Origin: Ktedonobacteraceae bacterium
GTDB lineage: Bacteria; Chloroflexota; Ktedonobacteria; Ktedonobacterales; Ktedonobacteraceae
DNA: 21,038 nucleotides
Assembly (NCBI GenBank): GCA_014896635.1
Contig: JADBKA010000072.1
Span: forward strand, 1-21,038
Direction of reading: 5' to 3'
Positions within the stretch are counted from its first letter, which is position 1; every line of letters begins with the position of its first letter. Positions 1 to 6,663 of this stretch are shown here, one piece after another. The translations under genes were made by a program, and so were the position numbers. A model generated the notes under the pieces. It did not search any database, was not told where the DNA came from, and was given only the letters and a program-made list of their open reading frames with translations.

Positions 1-8
1 CGAAGAAA

Positions 9-81
9 TGGACCCAGCAGGATTCGAACCTGCGACCAACCCGTTATGAGCGGGCTGCTCTCACCGCTGAGCTATGGGTCC
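9..81 (-). tRNA. tRNA with CAU anticodon (elongator Met or Ile2)
   Basis: Read on the minus strand, a complete 73-nt cloverleaf folds. The acceptor stem GGACCCA pairs with TGGGTCC and is followed by A73. The D stem is GCTC/GAGC with a short 8-nt loop. The anticodon stem carries the loop CTCATAA, and the T stem-loop is GCAGG-TTCGAAT-CCTGC. The anticodon is CAU. It is not the initiator, because the 1-72 pair is G-C rather than mismatched and the anticodon stem lacks the three consecutive G-C pairs of fMet tRNA. It could be elongator tRNA-Met, or tRNA-Ile2 whose C34 is changed to lysidine by TilS. The GGACC acceptor start resembles Ile2 tRNAs of Bacillus-like bacteria, but identity cannot be settled from sequence alone. 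CCA is not encoded; TTT follows A73. Confidence 0.95.
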
Positions 82-92
82 TCGCAAGCTGT

Positions 93-98
93 ATTGTA
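93..98 (-). promoter_or_regulatory. Extended -10 box for the CAU tRNA
   Basis: On the minus strand TACAAT is preceded by TGG, giving an extended -10 element. Transcription would start around position 86, five or so bases before the mature tRNA 5' end. The -35 region (about 116-121, TTCCCG) is weak. The stretch from here to about 172 holds nothing else recognisable. Confidence 0.5.
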
Positions 99-172
99 CC
101 ATACACTGGCCTTGCCGGGAAGAGGGGGAGTGCTCGTCATTTTCTGGCAAAGGCAGAGGTAACGACATTTTT

Positions 173-202
173 ATGACACTCATCTACAAAGTGTGATATA
201 AT
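173..202 (+). promoter_or_regulatory. Promoter of korAB
   Basis: A perfect TATAAT (197-202) is preceded by TGA, making an extended -10. ATGACA (173-178), one base off TTGACA, sits 18 bases upstream. The predicted start is near 209. This puts more than 320 bases of leader ahead of the korA GTG. Confidence 0.65.
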
Positions 203-535
203 ACAGCCAGTTGGAAATAGACCCTGTTCAATCCTCCCATAAAGAGGAGAACCATAAAGCATGGATGCCCGTGATCGTAACGTGTGATGTGGCATCCAGC
301 AGTCAAGAGAGGGGCGAACAGCAGAATTGCGGGTTTGCTTTATGTTTTATTGTGGCCTGGTACGTGGTAGAAGTAGAAAAGGAACTGATACGCCATCTAT
401 CTCCCAGGTGAAGAGAGATATAGATCCTCTTTGTGCCAGACCTCCCCAACTGCACGTAGCCCGCGTTAATAGCACCGCGCCATGCATACACCTGGCTGTG
501 GCGCGGTCTACCATTTTTCAAGGGAGCATTCAAAG
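203..535 (+). promoter_or_regulatory. Long structured 5' leader of korAB
   Basis: No protein gene is convincing in this 333-base stretch. It holds two perfect inverted repeats: TGGATGCC (262-269) with GGCATCCA (291-298), and ACCGCGCC (474-481) with GGCGCGGT (500-507). The second is followed by a T5 run at 514-518 and then the korA ribosome site AAGGGAG (520-526). A tiny reading frame of eight codons starts at ATG 261 behind GAGGAGA (244-250) and overlaps the first hairpin. The arrangement could be attenuation or a leader-peptide control, but no known riboswitch class was recognised. Confidence 0.4.
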
Positions 536-2299
536 GTGAATGAAGTAACGATCCGAATAGGGGGCGAATCGGGAGAGGGGACCATCTCCGGTGGCGATAT
601 TCTCGCCCTGGCCTCGGCCCGCTGGGGGTATCATGTGTATACCTTCAGAACTTTCCCTGCCGAAATTCTCGGCGGCCCCTGTATGTTTCAGGTACGCATC
701 AGTGATCAGCCCATCAAATCGATGGGCGATTACGCCGACGTGCTCGTTTGCCTGAATAAGGAAGCCTATGATCGCCATGTTAGCGAGTTGCGGCACGGTG
801 GCGTTCTCATCTACGATCCTTCTGATTTCACACCTGAAACCGGCGATTTTATCACGTATGCTGTCCCTTTCAATGAGATAGCGCGCAAAGAGATCAAGCT
901 CTTCCAGACCAAAAACATGGTCATGCTCGGTGCGATCTCCGGTTTGTTCGGACCGCCACTCGAAGCAATTGTTCAGGTAGTGCAATCAAAACTCTCCAGA
1001 TCGCGTAAGGCCAACCCGACGCTGATGGAGAAGAATATTCTGGCGCTGGAAACCGCCAGCAGGTATGTCAGCGAAAAGCTATCGAAACACGATCCCTACC
1101 TGCTTGGTCCCGTCGAGAAGGCCAATCGCGTTGTGCTCAATGGCAACCAGGCACTGGTAGCTGGCGCGCTGGCCGCCGGATGCCGCTTTTTCGCCGGCTA
1201 CCCGATCACTCCGGCCAGCGATATTATGGAAGCTCTGGCTAAAGAACTGCCGGGGGTCGGTGGGACCTTCTTGCAGGCTGAGGACGAAATGGCAGCGCTG
1301 GCTGCCGTTCTGGGCGCCTCCTACGGTGGTGTACGTGCAATGACCGCGACATCCGGTCCGGGCTTCTCTCTGATGACCGAGTTGATCGGCCTCTCGTCAA
1401 TGGCGGAACTGCCGGCAGTGATCGTGGACGCACAGCGTGCAGGCCCAAGCACCGGTATGCCCACAAAGATGGAGCAGTCTGACCTGAGCTTTGCCCTCAA
1501 CGCCGGTCACGGCGATACTCCACGCATGGTGGTCGCGCCGGCCAACGTGGCCGACTGCTATACGCTGATCGGCCAGGCGTTCAACATGGCCGAGCGCTAC
1601 CAGATGCCCGTCATCTTTCTCACCGACCAGTCGCTCACCGCACGTGTTGAGAGCGTCGAAGCCAGCGTATTCAAGCCTCTGGAGATTCAGGAGCGCATCC
1701 AGTACGTTCCACAGTCTAACGACGGAAACGGGACGAGCGGCAAAGTAGCAGTGGGTGCCGGCGCGGCTCATGACTATGCCCGCTATGCCTATACTGCCAG
1801 TGGCATCTCACCCATTACCGCTCCCGGGGCAGGCGCTCCACCATATACCGCCACCGGCCTGGAGCATAACGCGCACGGCCACCCTGACTATGAGCCTGAA
1901 GACCATACCGCCATGATGGAGAAGCGATTCCGCAAACTGGTGACCGCCTCCGAAGAACTGCCGCAGCCACAACGCTACGGCGACGAGGACGCCACCATCG
2001 GCCTCATCGGCTGGGGTTCGACCGAAGGCGCCATTCAGGAGGCTGTAGACCGCGCGCGCGCGAAAGGCTACAAGGCCGCATCCTTGCACCTCAAGATTCT
2101 TTCGCCGCTGCCCAGCCGCGCCATTCGCAATTTTATTCGTTCAGTAGAGAAGGTTATCGTACCAGAGGGCAACTACTCCGGTCAACTTGCCAATCTGCTA
2201 GGCGCAAGATATGGATTGCAGGCCATTCGTGTCAATAAGTTTGGCGGCATTCCGTTTACCGCCGGAGAAATTCTACGGGCTATCGAGGAGGTCAGTTAA
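536..2299 (+). CDS. korA: 2-oxoacid:acceptor oxidoreductase, alpha subunit (KorA type)
   Basis: Catalytic subunit of a ferredoxin-linked, CoA-dependent 2-oxoacid oxidoreductase (2-oxoglutarate or a related acid), acting in the cytoplasm with the beta subunit encoded next. The protein is 587 residues in the fused gamma-alpha arrangement. Residues 1 to about 180 form the POR gamma domain, with GGESGEG at 9-15. The alpha domain follows, with YPITPASDIME (222-232) and the TATSGPGFSLM stretch near 270-277. The C-terminal transketolase-like domain ends in the GGIPFTAGEI region. The GTG start at 536 is chosen because AAGGGAG lies nine bases upstream and homology begins there; the upstream ATG at 482 lies inside a hairpin and would add 18 residues unlike the family. 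korB starts two bases after the stop, so the subunits are co-expressed and probably translationally coupled. Substrate choice between 2-oxoglutarate, pyruvate and branched-chain acids cannot be read from sequence. Confidence 0.93.
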   Translation: MNEVTIRIGGESGEGTISGGDILALASARWGYHVYTFRTFPAEILGGPCMFQVRISDQPIKSMGDYADVLVCLNKEAYDRHVSELRHGGVLIYDPSDFTPETGDFITYAVPFNEIARKEIKLFQTKNMVMLGAISGLFGPPLEAIVQVVQSKLSRSRKANPTLMEKNILALETASRYVSEKLSKHDPYLLGPVEKANRVVLNGNQALVAGALAAGCRFFAGYPITPASDIMEALAKELPGVGGTFLQAEDEMAALAAVLGASYGGVRAMTATSGPGFSLMTELIGLSSMAELPAVIVDAQRAGPSTGMPTKMEQSDLSFALNAGHGDTPRMVVAPANVADCYTLIGQAFNMAERYQMPVIFLTDQSLTARVESVEASVFKPLEIQERIQYVPQSNDGNGTSGKVAVGAGAAHDYARYAYTASGISPITAPGAGAPPYTATGLEHNAHGHPDYEPEDHTAMMEKRFRKLVTASEELPQPQRYGDEDATIGLIGWGSTEGAIQEAVDRARAKGYKAASLHLKILSPLPSRAIRNFIRSVEKVIVPEGNYSGQLANLLGARYGLQAIRVNKFGGIPFTAGEILRAIEEVS

Positions 2300-2301
2300 C
2301 C

Positions 2302-3153
2302 ATGACGCAGACGGTCATCAACCCCAATCCCACACCTAAGGACTATAAGGGTGAGGAAAAGCCCACCTGGTGTCCCGGCTGTGGGGATTTCGGCGTGCTC
2401 AATGCTACATTGCGCAGCCTGGCAAGTCTGAGACTGGTCCCCGACCAGACCGTAGTCGTATCCGGCATCGGCTGCTCCAGTCGCTTCCCACACTTCATGA
2501 AAACCTTCGGCTTTCATAGTGTGCATGGACGCGCTCTGCCGGTTGCTCAGGGCCTGAAACTGGCCCGCCCGGATCTGACGGTGCTGGCGGTTGGCGGTGA
2601 CGGCGACTTCTTCAGCATCGGCGCCGGCCACCTCATCCATGCTGCGCTGCGTAACATCGACATCACTGTGGTGGTGATGGACAACGAGATCTACGGCTTG
2701 ACCAAAGGACAGACTTCACCCACATCACCTCATGGTCACGTCACAAAGTCTACACCCTACGGTCTATTCTCTTCTCAGTTCAATCCCATCTCCACCGCTC
2801 TCTCGCTCAATGTGAGCTTTGTGGCGCGCGGCTATTCGGCCAGACCCAAAGAACTGGCGGCCCTGATCGAGCAGGGTATACAGCATAAAGGCTTCTCCTT
2901 CATCCATGCGTTAAGCCCCTGCCCGACCTTCTATCATACATTCGATGCCTGGGATGCCGCCGTGACTCCCATTCCGCCTGAACACAATCCTGGCGACCGC
3001 GCCGGAGCCATGCTGCTGGCTATGGAGACGGAAAAACCATACATTGGCCTCTTCTATCAGGAGGAGCGCGAGACGATGGACCAGGCGGCCTGGCGTCTGA
3101 CTGAGCGTGCCAAACCCTTCGATATAAATGAATATATGAAACGCTATATCTGA
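2302..3153 (+). CDS. korB: 2-oxoacid:acceptor oxidoreductase, beta subunit (KorB type)
   Basis: This 283-residue subunit binds thiamine diphosphate and a [4Fe-4S] cluster and passes electrons to ferredoxin. The ThDP motif is visible as GGDGD (98-102) followed by the asparagine of MDNEIYGLTKGQ (126-137). Four cysteines fit the cluster ligands of the family: Cys24 and Cys27 in WCPGCGDF, Cys58 in GIGCSSR, and Cys207 in LSPCPTF. Length and motifs match two-subunit KorAB enzymes; no separate ferredoxin-like delta subunit gene lies nearby, so an external ferredoxin is inferred. It starts two bases after korA and is followed by a terminator, closing the operon. Confidence 0.93.
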   Translation: MTQTVINPNPTPKDYKGEEKPTWCPGCGDFGVLNATLRSLASLRLVPDQTVVVSGIGCSSRFPHFMKTFGFHSVHGRALPVAQGLKLARPDLTVLAVGGDGDFFSIGAGHLIHAALRNIDITVVVMDNEIYGLTKGQTSPTSPHGHVTKSTPYGLFSSQFNPISTALSLNVSFVARGYSARPKELAALIEQGIQHKGFSFIHALSPCPTFYHTFDAWDAAVTPIPPEHNPGDRAGAMLLAMETEKPYIGLFYQEERETMDQAAWRLTERAKPFDINEYMKRYI

Positions 3154-3173
3154 AGCAGGGGATAGCGGCCAGG

Positions 3174-3190
3174 GATGCCAGCCGGGCATC
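3174..3190 (+). terminator. Weak hairpin after korB
   Basis: GATGCC (3174-3179) pairs with GGCATC (3185-3190) around a 5-base loop, about 20 bases past the korB stop, followed by TTGTCCCC. It is short and may be only an accessory to the stronger hairpin 50 bases further on. Confidence 0.35.
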
Positions 3191-3240
3191 TTGTCCCCCA
3201 CTCCTCTGGTAGAACAGGAGTAGCAGGCAACAGAGGGCAA

Positions 3241-3280
3241 CAGGGAACGGGTGGAAACTCACCTGTTCCCTGTTCTCATT
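3241..3280 (+). terminator. Rho-independent terminator of korAB
   Basis: A 13-base-pair stem (3241-3253 with 3260-3272, one G-U pair) closes a 6-base loop GAAACT. It is followed by the T-rich TTCTCATTTCATT. It lies about 90 bases past korB. Confidence 0.8.
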
Positions 3281-3345
3281 TCATTACAGTCCGGCGAGGT
3301 AAAATCCGGGCGCGATGCTCTCCGTCCCTTCCCGTCTCTCCCGCT

Positions 3346-3573
3346 CTAAAGCACTTCAAACGGTTGAGAGGTAGTTGTAGCAGCAAGCGAGTTGATCACC
3401 GCCTGCACAAACTGCTCACCACAGGAGTGACAGAACAGGCCGCCTCGATTGTGGCAGCGTCCACCTATGGCTGTCAGCTTGTGCTCAGCCGGCTTGCCAC
3501 ACCACTCACAGACACTCCCCTGTGGAGCAAAGTCCACAGAAACTGGCCGACGAAATTCGTTGGTATACTGCAT
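3346..3573 (-). CDS. Small putative zinc-binding protein, function unknown
   Basis: A 75-residue protein that I do not recognise as a named family. It has CEWC (22-25), then Cys40 and CHSC (48-51), with histidines 31, 41 and 49 nearby. The spacing of the two CxxC pairs suggests one zinc ribbon or treble-clef-like knuckle, so a nucleic-acid or protein-binding role is possible but is inference. The start is chosen at 3573 because GGGAGGA sits seven bases upstream on the minus strand; a longer open frame to 3732 exists but has no ribosome site and low-complexity content. It converges with korAB, sharing the gap that holds the korAB terminator. Confidence 0.65.
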   Translation of the reverse strand: MQYTNEFRRPVSVDFAPQGSVCEWCGKPAEHKLTAIGGRCHNRGGLFCHSCGEQFVQAVINSLAATTTSQPFEVL

Positions 3574-3908
3574 GAGAGTCCTCCCACATACTGTCAGACC
3601 AGGTACATTCCACCCTCTGAGCGAGATACGGAGATTCCCGCCTGACTTCAACAAAAAAGCACCTTGGGATAAGAAAGAGGTGAGCGTATCTGGTGGTCGG
3701 CCATCAGAGAAGGGTCCACGACGATACGTCATCCTGGATGATAGCGCATCATCGCCAACAGGCTACGCTGCCTGATCGCGTCACGCAAGTAGATATCTGG
3801 GTATTCATACTATAGCACATTTCCAGGCAAAGCGCCAGTTCCTGAGCGGCCTGATTCGGCCAGAGTCATGCCATTTCTCCTGAAAAACATTGAGTGGCTC
3901 AGGTTAGT
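3574..3908 (-). promoter_or_regulatory. Intergenic region with a minus-strand promoter candidate
   Basis: No gene is supported in this 335-base gap. On the minus strand TATAGT (3809-3814) preceded by TGC forms an extended -10 box, with a predicted start near 3802. It could drive the zinc-binding gene through a leader of about 230 bases. A closer weak alternative is TTGAAG-17-TATCTC, overlapping the end of the leader. At 3901-3920 two imperfect 10-base tandem repeats (aggttagttc, aggttggctc) straddle the stop of the neighbouring membrane gene. Confidence 0.35.
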
Positions 3909-4184
3909 TCAGGTTGGCTCAGCCTCATCAGGCATATGCTCTCGTGGGGAGGCTTGCTCCTCTTCCAGAGGAGGGAATCTAGACGAGAGGCGATCCCCCA
4001 CGATCCAGCCGATGGCCGCCAGGCTAAAGGCCACCACGAACCAGACAAAAAGTACAATGTTCAATGCGACGTTGAACGCCGATGCCAGGAAACCGGCAAT
4101 GATAATGCCAAGCGTTAAACCGAGAGTGAGGCCAACCAGGCAGCCGGGATGGGCCAGATTACGGCCACGTAATTGCTTCATCAT
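3909..4184 (-). CDS. Small two-helix membrane protein, function unknown
   Basis: A protein of about 91 residues with a short basic N-terminus, two hydrophobic segments (roughly 14-37 and 40-64) and an acidic, proline-containing C-terminal tail ending EEEQASPREHMPDEAEP. The first helix is rich in glycine and could pack tightly. No family was recognised. The start is uncertain: ATG at 4184 or 4181 is used, and a TTG at 4196 lies only two bases from AAAGG. A clear minus-strand promoter lies just upstream. The gene runs in the same direction as the zinc-binding gene but is separated from it by 335 bases. Confidence 0.7.
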   Translation of the reverse strand: MMKQLRGRNLAHPGCLVGLTLGLTLGIIIAGFLASAFNVALNIVLFVWFVVAFSLAAIGWIVGDRLSSRFPPLEEEQASPREHMPDEAEPT

Positions 4185-4223
4185 AATTGGGTACAATACC
4201 TTTGTGAGATTTCTCCTGTACCG

Positions 4224-4252
4224 ATGATAACGCGGCCTTCCGGCGACGTCAA
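4224..4252 (-). promoter_or_regulatory. Promoter of the two-helix membrane gene
   Basis: On the minus strand TTGACG (4252-4247), a 17-base spacer and TATCAT (4229-4224) give a near-consensus sigma-70-type promoter. Transcription would start near 4217, leaving a leader of about 33 bases that contains AAAGG and possibly AGGAGA. Confidence 0.7.
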
Positions 4253-4330
4253 GTTAAGGTTCGCACAGGGCTTTTCAGTGTCCCCGAATTCCCTGTTTTG
4301 CCGCCTTCGGCAGCAGAGTGAGGAGAGAGT

Positions 4331-4370
4331 GCGAGGACGCCTCGCGCTCCGCACGGGGGCTACCGCCCCC
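4331..4370. repeat. Paired GC-rich hairpins in intergenic DNA
   Basis: Two perfect hairpins stand side by side: GCGAGG-ACG-CCTCGC (4331-4345) and GGGGGC-TACC-GCCCCC (4355-4370), nine bases apart. They lie between a divergent gene pair, so they are not needed as a terminator for either. The form is like a REP or other dispersed intergenic palindrome, but copy number cannot be judged from one window. The rest of the 4253-4424 gap holds nothing I recognise. Confidence 0.45.
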
Positions 4371-4424
4371 TTGACCTCCATCTTTCTCGAAAACTAAAAA
4401 GCCCTGAGGTTCGCGCCTGCTGCC

Positions 4425-4454
4425 TTGCAACGGCTCTCCGCTGTGCCATACAAT
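4425..4454 (+). promoter_or_regulatory. Promoter of the MDR dehydrogenase gene
   Basis: TTGCAA (4425-4430), an 18-base spacer and TACAAT (4449-4454). The predicted start is near 4461, about 53 bases ahead of the ATG. Confidence 0.6.
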
Positions 4455-4513
4455 AGCAATATTCCCCCAAAGACTTTAAGAGGGATCAAAAAAGCTGCAT
4501 CTATGGAGGATTG

Positions 4514-5545
4514 ATGAAAGCTGTTGTATTTTCCAGACAGGGCGACATCGACGTCTTACATATAGAAGAAGTTCCTCAGCCAGTGCCGGGCATCAATGAA
4601 GTAGTGGTTAAAGTCCATGCCTGCGGCATCAATCGCCTGGATATCTACTCGCGCACGGGACGTACCAGGATTGCGCCAATGCCGCATATCTCCGGCTCAG
4701 AAGTCGCCGGCGAAATTGCAGCCATCGGGGAGGCAGTCAGCGGGTTAAACATCGGGCAGGCGGTGGCAGTCGCCCCTTACCTGTTCTGCGGACAATGCGA
4801 ATCCTGCCGCTCAGGAGAAGAGGTTGCATGCCTCAAAGGGGATATTGTGGGACTGGGCAACCAGGGCGGCTTTGCCGAGTATCTGCGCGTACCCGCCACA
4901 AATATCGTTCCTCTGCCACAGGGCGTCGATTTCGTCTCTGCCGCCGCTGTCGGACTCGCCACGATCACCGCCTGGCATATGCTCACGCGGCGCGCCCCCC
5001 TTACCCCTGGCCAGGATGTACTGGTACACGCCGCCGGCAGCGGCATCGGGAGCGCCGCCATTCAGATTGCGAAGCTGAGCGGAGCGCGCGTGATCACAAC
5101 GGTCGGCTCAGCAGCCAAAGTCGAGCAGGCGCGCAAGCTAGGCGCCGATGAGGTCATTAACTATAACGAACAGGATTTCTTGCAGGAAGTACGACGCATC
5201 ACCGGCAAACGTGGTGTCGATGTCGTCGTAGAACACATTGGCACAACCACCTGGGAGAAAAGTATCGCCTGCCTGACGCGGCGTGGAAGGCTCGTTACTT
5301 GCGGTGCGACGACCGGCGACGAGGGCAAAACAAACATCTGGAGCCTGTTTGCAAAAGAGCTTACCCTGATCGGCTCCTATGGTGGCAGTCGCCAGGATCT
5401 TGCGGATGTGTTGAAGCTGGTTGCCATCGGCCATCTCCGCCCGGTGATCTATGGCACCTTCTCACTGGCACAGGTCGGTCAGGCCCAGAAACTGATGGAG
5501 AACCGCGAGCAGTTCGGCAAATTGATCGTCACGCCCCTCTCCTAG
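4514..5545 (+). CDS. Zinc-containing medium-chain alcohol dehydrogenase / quinone reductase
   Basis: A 343-residue NAD(P)-dependent oxidoreductase of the medium-chain dehydrogenase/reductase superfamily. The N-terminal GroES-like domain has HACGINRLD (35-43, Cys37 as possible catalytic-zinc ligand). The structural-zinc lobe is intact with Cys92, Cys95, Cys98 and Cys106. The Rossmann domain shows AAGSGIGSAA at 173-182. The usual GHE catalytic motif reads GSE (61-63), so the second zinc ligand is serine and the catalytic zinc may be lost. That pattern suits the quinone-reductase-like branch that keeps only the structural zinc. The ATG at 4514 is used, with GGAGG four bases upstream; the TTG just before it is too close. 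The gene is monocistronic between its own promoter and a new promoter after the stop. The substrate is unknown. Confidence 0.85.
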   Translation: MKAVVFSRQGDIDVLHIEEVPQPVPGINEVVVKVHACGINRLDIYSRTGRTRIAPMPHISGSEVAGEIAAIGEAVSGLNIGQAVAVAPYLFCGQCESCRSGEEVACLKGDIVGLGNQGGFAEYLRVPATNIVPLPQGVDFVSAAAVGLATITAWHMLTRRAPLTPGQDVLVHAAGSGIGSAAIQIAKLSGARVITTVGSAAKVEQARKLGADEVINYNEQDFLQEVRRITGKRGVDVVVEHIGTTTWEKSIACLTRRGRLVTCGATTGDEGKTNIWSLFAKELTLIGSYGGSRQDLADVLKLVAIGHLRPVIYGTFSLAQVGQAQKLMENREQFGKLIVTPLS

Positions 5546-5549
5546 CCAG

Positions 5550-5581
5550 TGGACAGTCCTTTTCGGCACCGCCGCTATAAT
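5550..5581 (+). promoter_or_regulatory. Promoter candidate for the 60-residue membrane peptide
   Basis: A perfect TATAAT at 5576-5581 with TGGACA at 5550-5555; the spacer is 20 bases, longer than usual. The predicted start is near 5588, just ahead of the hairpin at 5596. Confidence 0.45.
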
Positions 5582-5595
5582 GATAGTGTTAAGCA

Positions 5596-5614
5596 GCCCG
5601 GCAAGCAGCCGGGC
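5596..5614 (+). promoter_or_regulatory. GC hairpin in the leader of the small membrane gene
   Basis: GCCCGGC (5596-5602) pairs perfectly with GCCGGGC (5608-5614) around AAGCA. No T run follows, so it is not a standard terminator. It sits at the very start of the predicted transcript and may stabilise the message, or be the end structure of the dehydrogenase transcript. Confidence 0.4.
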
Positions 5615-5675
5615 CAATGGTTAAGTAAAAGTGAGCGTGCTATCTCTCACACGCTGCCGAAAGGAGACTACACAT

Positions 5676-5858
5676 ATGGCAAAGTTCACCAGACAATCTG
5701 CTCCTATCGAGGAACCAGGCAAAAGAGAGGAGCAGGTTGCAGGCAAGCGACGGGGAAAATCTCTCATTCTGTGGCTGGCGATCCCGCTGGTGCTTGGCCT
5801 GATCCTTGCAGGTTCTTTCGTGGCCGTTCGTTATGTCTCTTCTGGAGAGGAGCGATAG
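5676..5858 (+). CDS. 60-residue single-pass membrane peptide, function unknown
   Basis: The start is well marked: AAGGAG nine bases before ATG 5676. The peptide has a charged N-terminal half (residues 1-28, mixed acidic and basic, with KRRGK just before the membrane) and one hydrophobic helix at about 29-51, then a short tail ending SSGEER. The basic cluster before the helix predicts an N-terminus in the cytoplasm. No family is recognised. It is flanked by its own -10 box and a strong hairpin, which argues that this small gene is real and separately transcribed. Confidence 0.7.
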   Translation: MAKFTRQSAPIEEPGKREEQVAGKRRGKSLILWLAIPLVLGLILAGSFVAVRYVSSGEER

Positions 5859-5868
5859 ATTCTCAAGA

Positions 5869-5900
5869 AGGTCCAGGAGGGCATGTACCCTCCTGGACCT
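5869..5900. terminator. Bidirectional hairpin between convergent genes
   Basis: A perfect 13-base-pair stem (5869-5881 with 5888-5900) closes CATGTA. It lies 10 bases after the small membrane gene and 74 bases from the end of the convergent SHOCT gene. T-richness on both sides is modest (CCCTTCTCC on plus, TTCTTGAG on minus). Confidence 0.75.
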
Positions 5901-5974
5901 CCCTTCTCCTAATGGAGAAAAAAGTTATTCGTCCTCCCGCCAGGGAACAAAGTCCCCCGACCCCCTTTATTCGT

Positions 5975-6307
5975 TTAGTTGACGTCGTGTGGGGGTGTGG
6001 GAGGGCGCTCTGAAGCCTCCAGCCGTTCGCGCATCTGATCAAAGGTTGTGGCGTCAATTTCACCACGCGCGAAACGCTGGCGCAAGATCTCCATTGCCGA
6101 GGGCTGCTGATAGGGCGGCACAGGCTGTTGATACGGTGGCACAGGCGGCATCTGCTGAGGATAGCCTCTCCAGACCTGCCTGCGTCCGGTCAGGGCGCGT
6201 ATCACGAGCCAGACCAGCAGTCCTAGCAATACCAGCCAGAACAGCTTACCCAGTATGAAAAACAACATGCCGGGCAACCAGAACGGTGCATGTCCCCAGA
6301 ACATCAT
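5975..6307 (-). CDS. SHOCT-domain membrane protein
   Basis: A 110-residue protein with a hydrophobic N-terminal segment (about 15-37). A proline-glutamine linker (51-69) contains the tandem unit QPVPPYQQP. A C-terminal SHOCT domain spans about 71-98, with the family pattern of a leucine-containing helix, RGEID and a second helix (MEILRQRFARGEIDATTFD). SHOCT is a short oligomerisation-type module found at protein C-termini; the cellular role is unknown. The start is ATG 6307 or the adjacent ATG 6304. AGGAGA lies nine bases upstream, but the predicted transcript starts inside it, so the nearer AGAGG may serve. It converges with the 60-residue peptide gene. Confidence 0.8.
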   Translation of the reverse strand: MMFWGHAPFWLPGMLFFILGKLFWLVLLGLLVWLVIRALTGRRQVWRGYPQQMPPVPPYQQPVPPYQQPSAMEILRQRFARGEIDATTFDQMRERLEASERPPTPPHDVN

Positions 6308-6321
6308 AGTACCTCTTCTCC

Positions 6322-6350
6322 TTTATAGCAGAGTTTTCCTCTTTTATCAA
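6322..6350 (-). promoter_or_regulatory. Promoter of the SHOCT gene
   Basis: On the minus strand TTGATA (6350-6345), a 17-base spacer and TATAAA (6327-6322), with TGC directly before the -10 box. The predicted start near 6315 leaves only about eight bases before the first ATG. The remaining gap up to 6536 shows no feature I can name. Confidence 0.6.
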
Positions 6351-6536
6351 TCAGACAACTGTAACGACACGCGCAGCTTATTCCTGCGCTCCCGAATCCG
6401 TCCATCAGCCACCCTTAAGAAAACATTGGTCAGATCGCTCCAATTCCAAACTCCCTTCCATCGTCTTTAGCATAGCGCAGAGATATAAAAAATATGACAG
6501 AGAGATGTAAAATTTGTGTCATATCAACTCTCCAGT

Positions 6537-6566
6537 TTGTCGCAATGCACCGGGGAGTGATATGCT
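6537..6566 (+). promoter_or_regulatory. Promoter candidate of the FGD-like gene
   Basis: TTGTCG (6537-6542), an 18-base spacer and TATGCT (6561-6566). The predicted start is near 6573, giving a leader of about 90 bases that includes a long imperfect hairpin. Confidence 0.5.
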
Positions 6567-6591
6567 GCTAAAGAACTAACAGAGGAAAGAT

Positions 6592-6643
6592 CGGCGTCTC
6601 CACTCACCTTGAAAAACGAGGCGAGTCGCTACGCCGCATTTTT
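6592..6643 (+). promoter_or_regulatory. Leader stem-loop with T run before the FGD-like gene
   Basis: A long symmetric hairpin: CGGCGT (6592-6597) pairs with ACGCCG (6631-6636), ACTC (6602-6605) with GAGT (6623-6626), and CCT (6607-6609) with AGG (6619-6621), separated by small internal loops. A T5 run follows at 6639-6643, then the ribosome site GAGAGG (6652-6657). It resembles an attenuator but the paired segments are broken. Confidence 0.4.
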
Positions 6644-6663
6644 ATGAAAGCGAGAGGCATTGC

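Noticed and set aside
3449..3775. Plus-strand open frame of 108 codons in the region after korB
   Set aside because: It is antisense to the cysteine-rich gene and lacks a ribosome site and domain signal.
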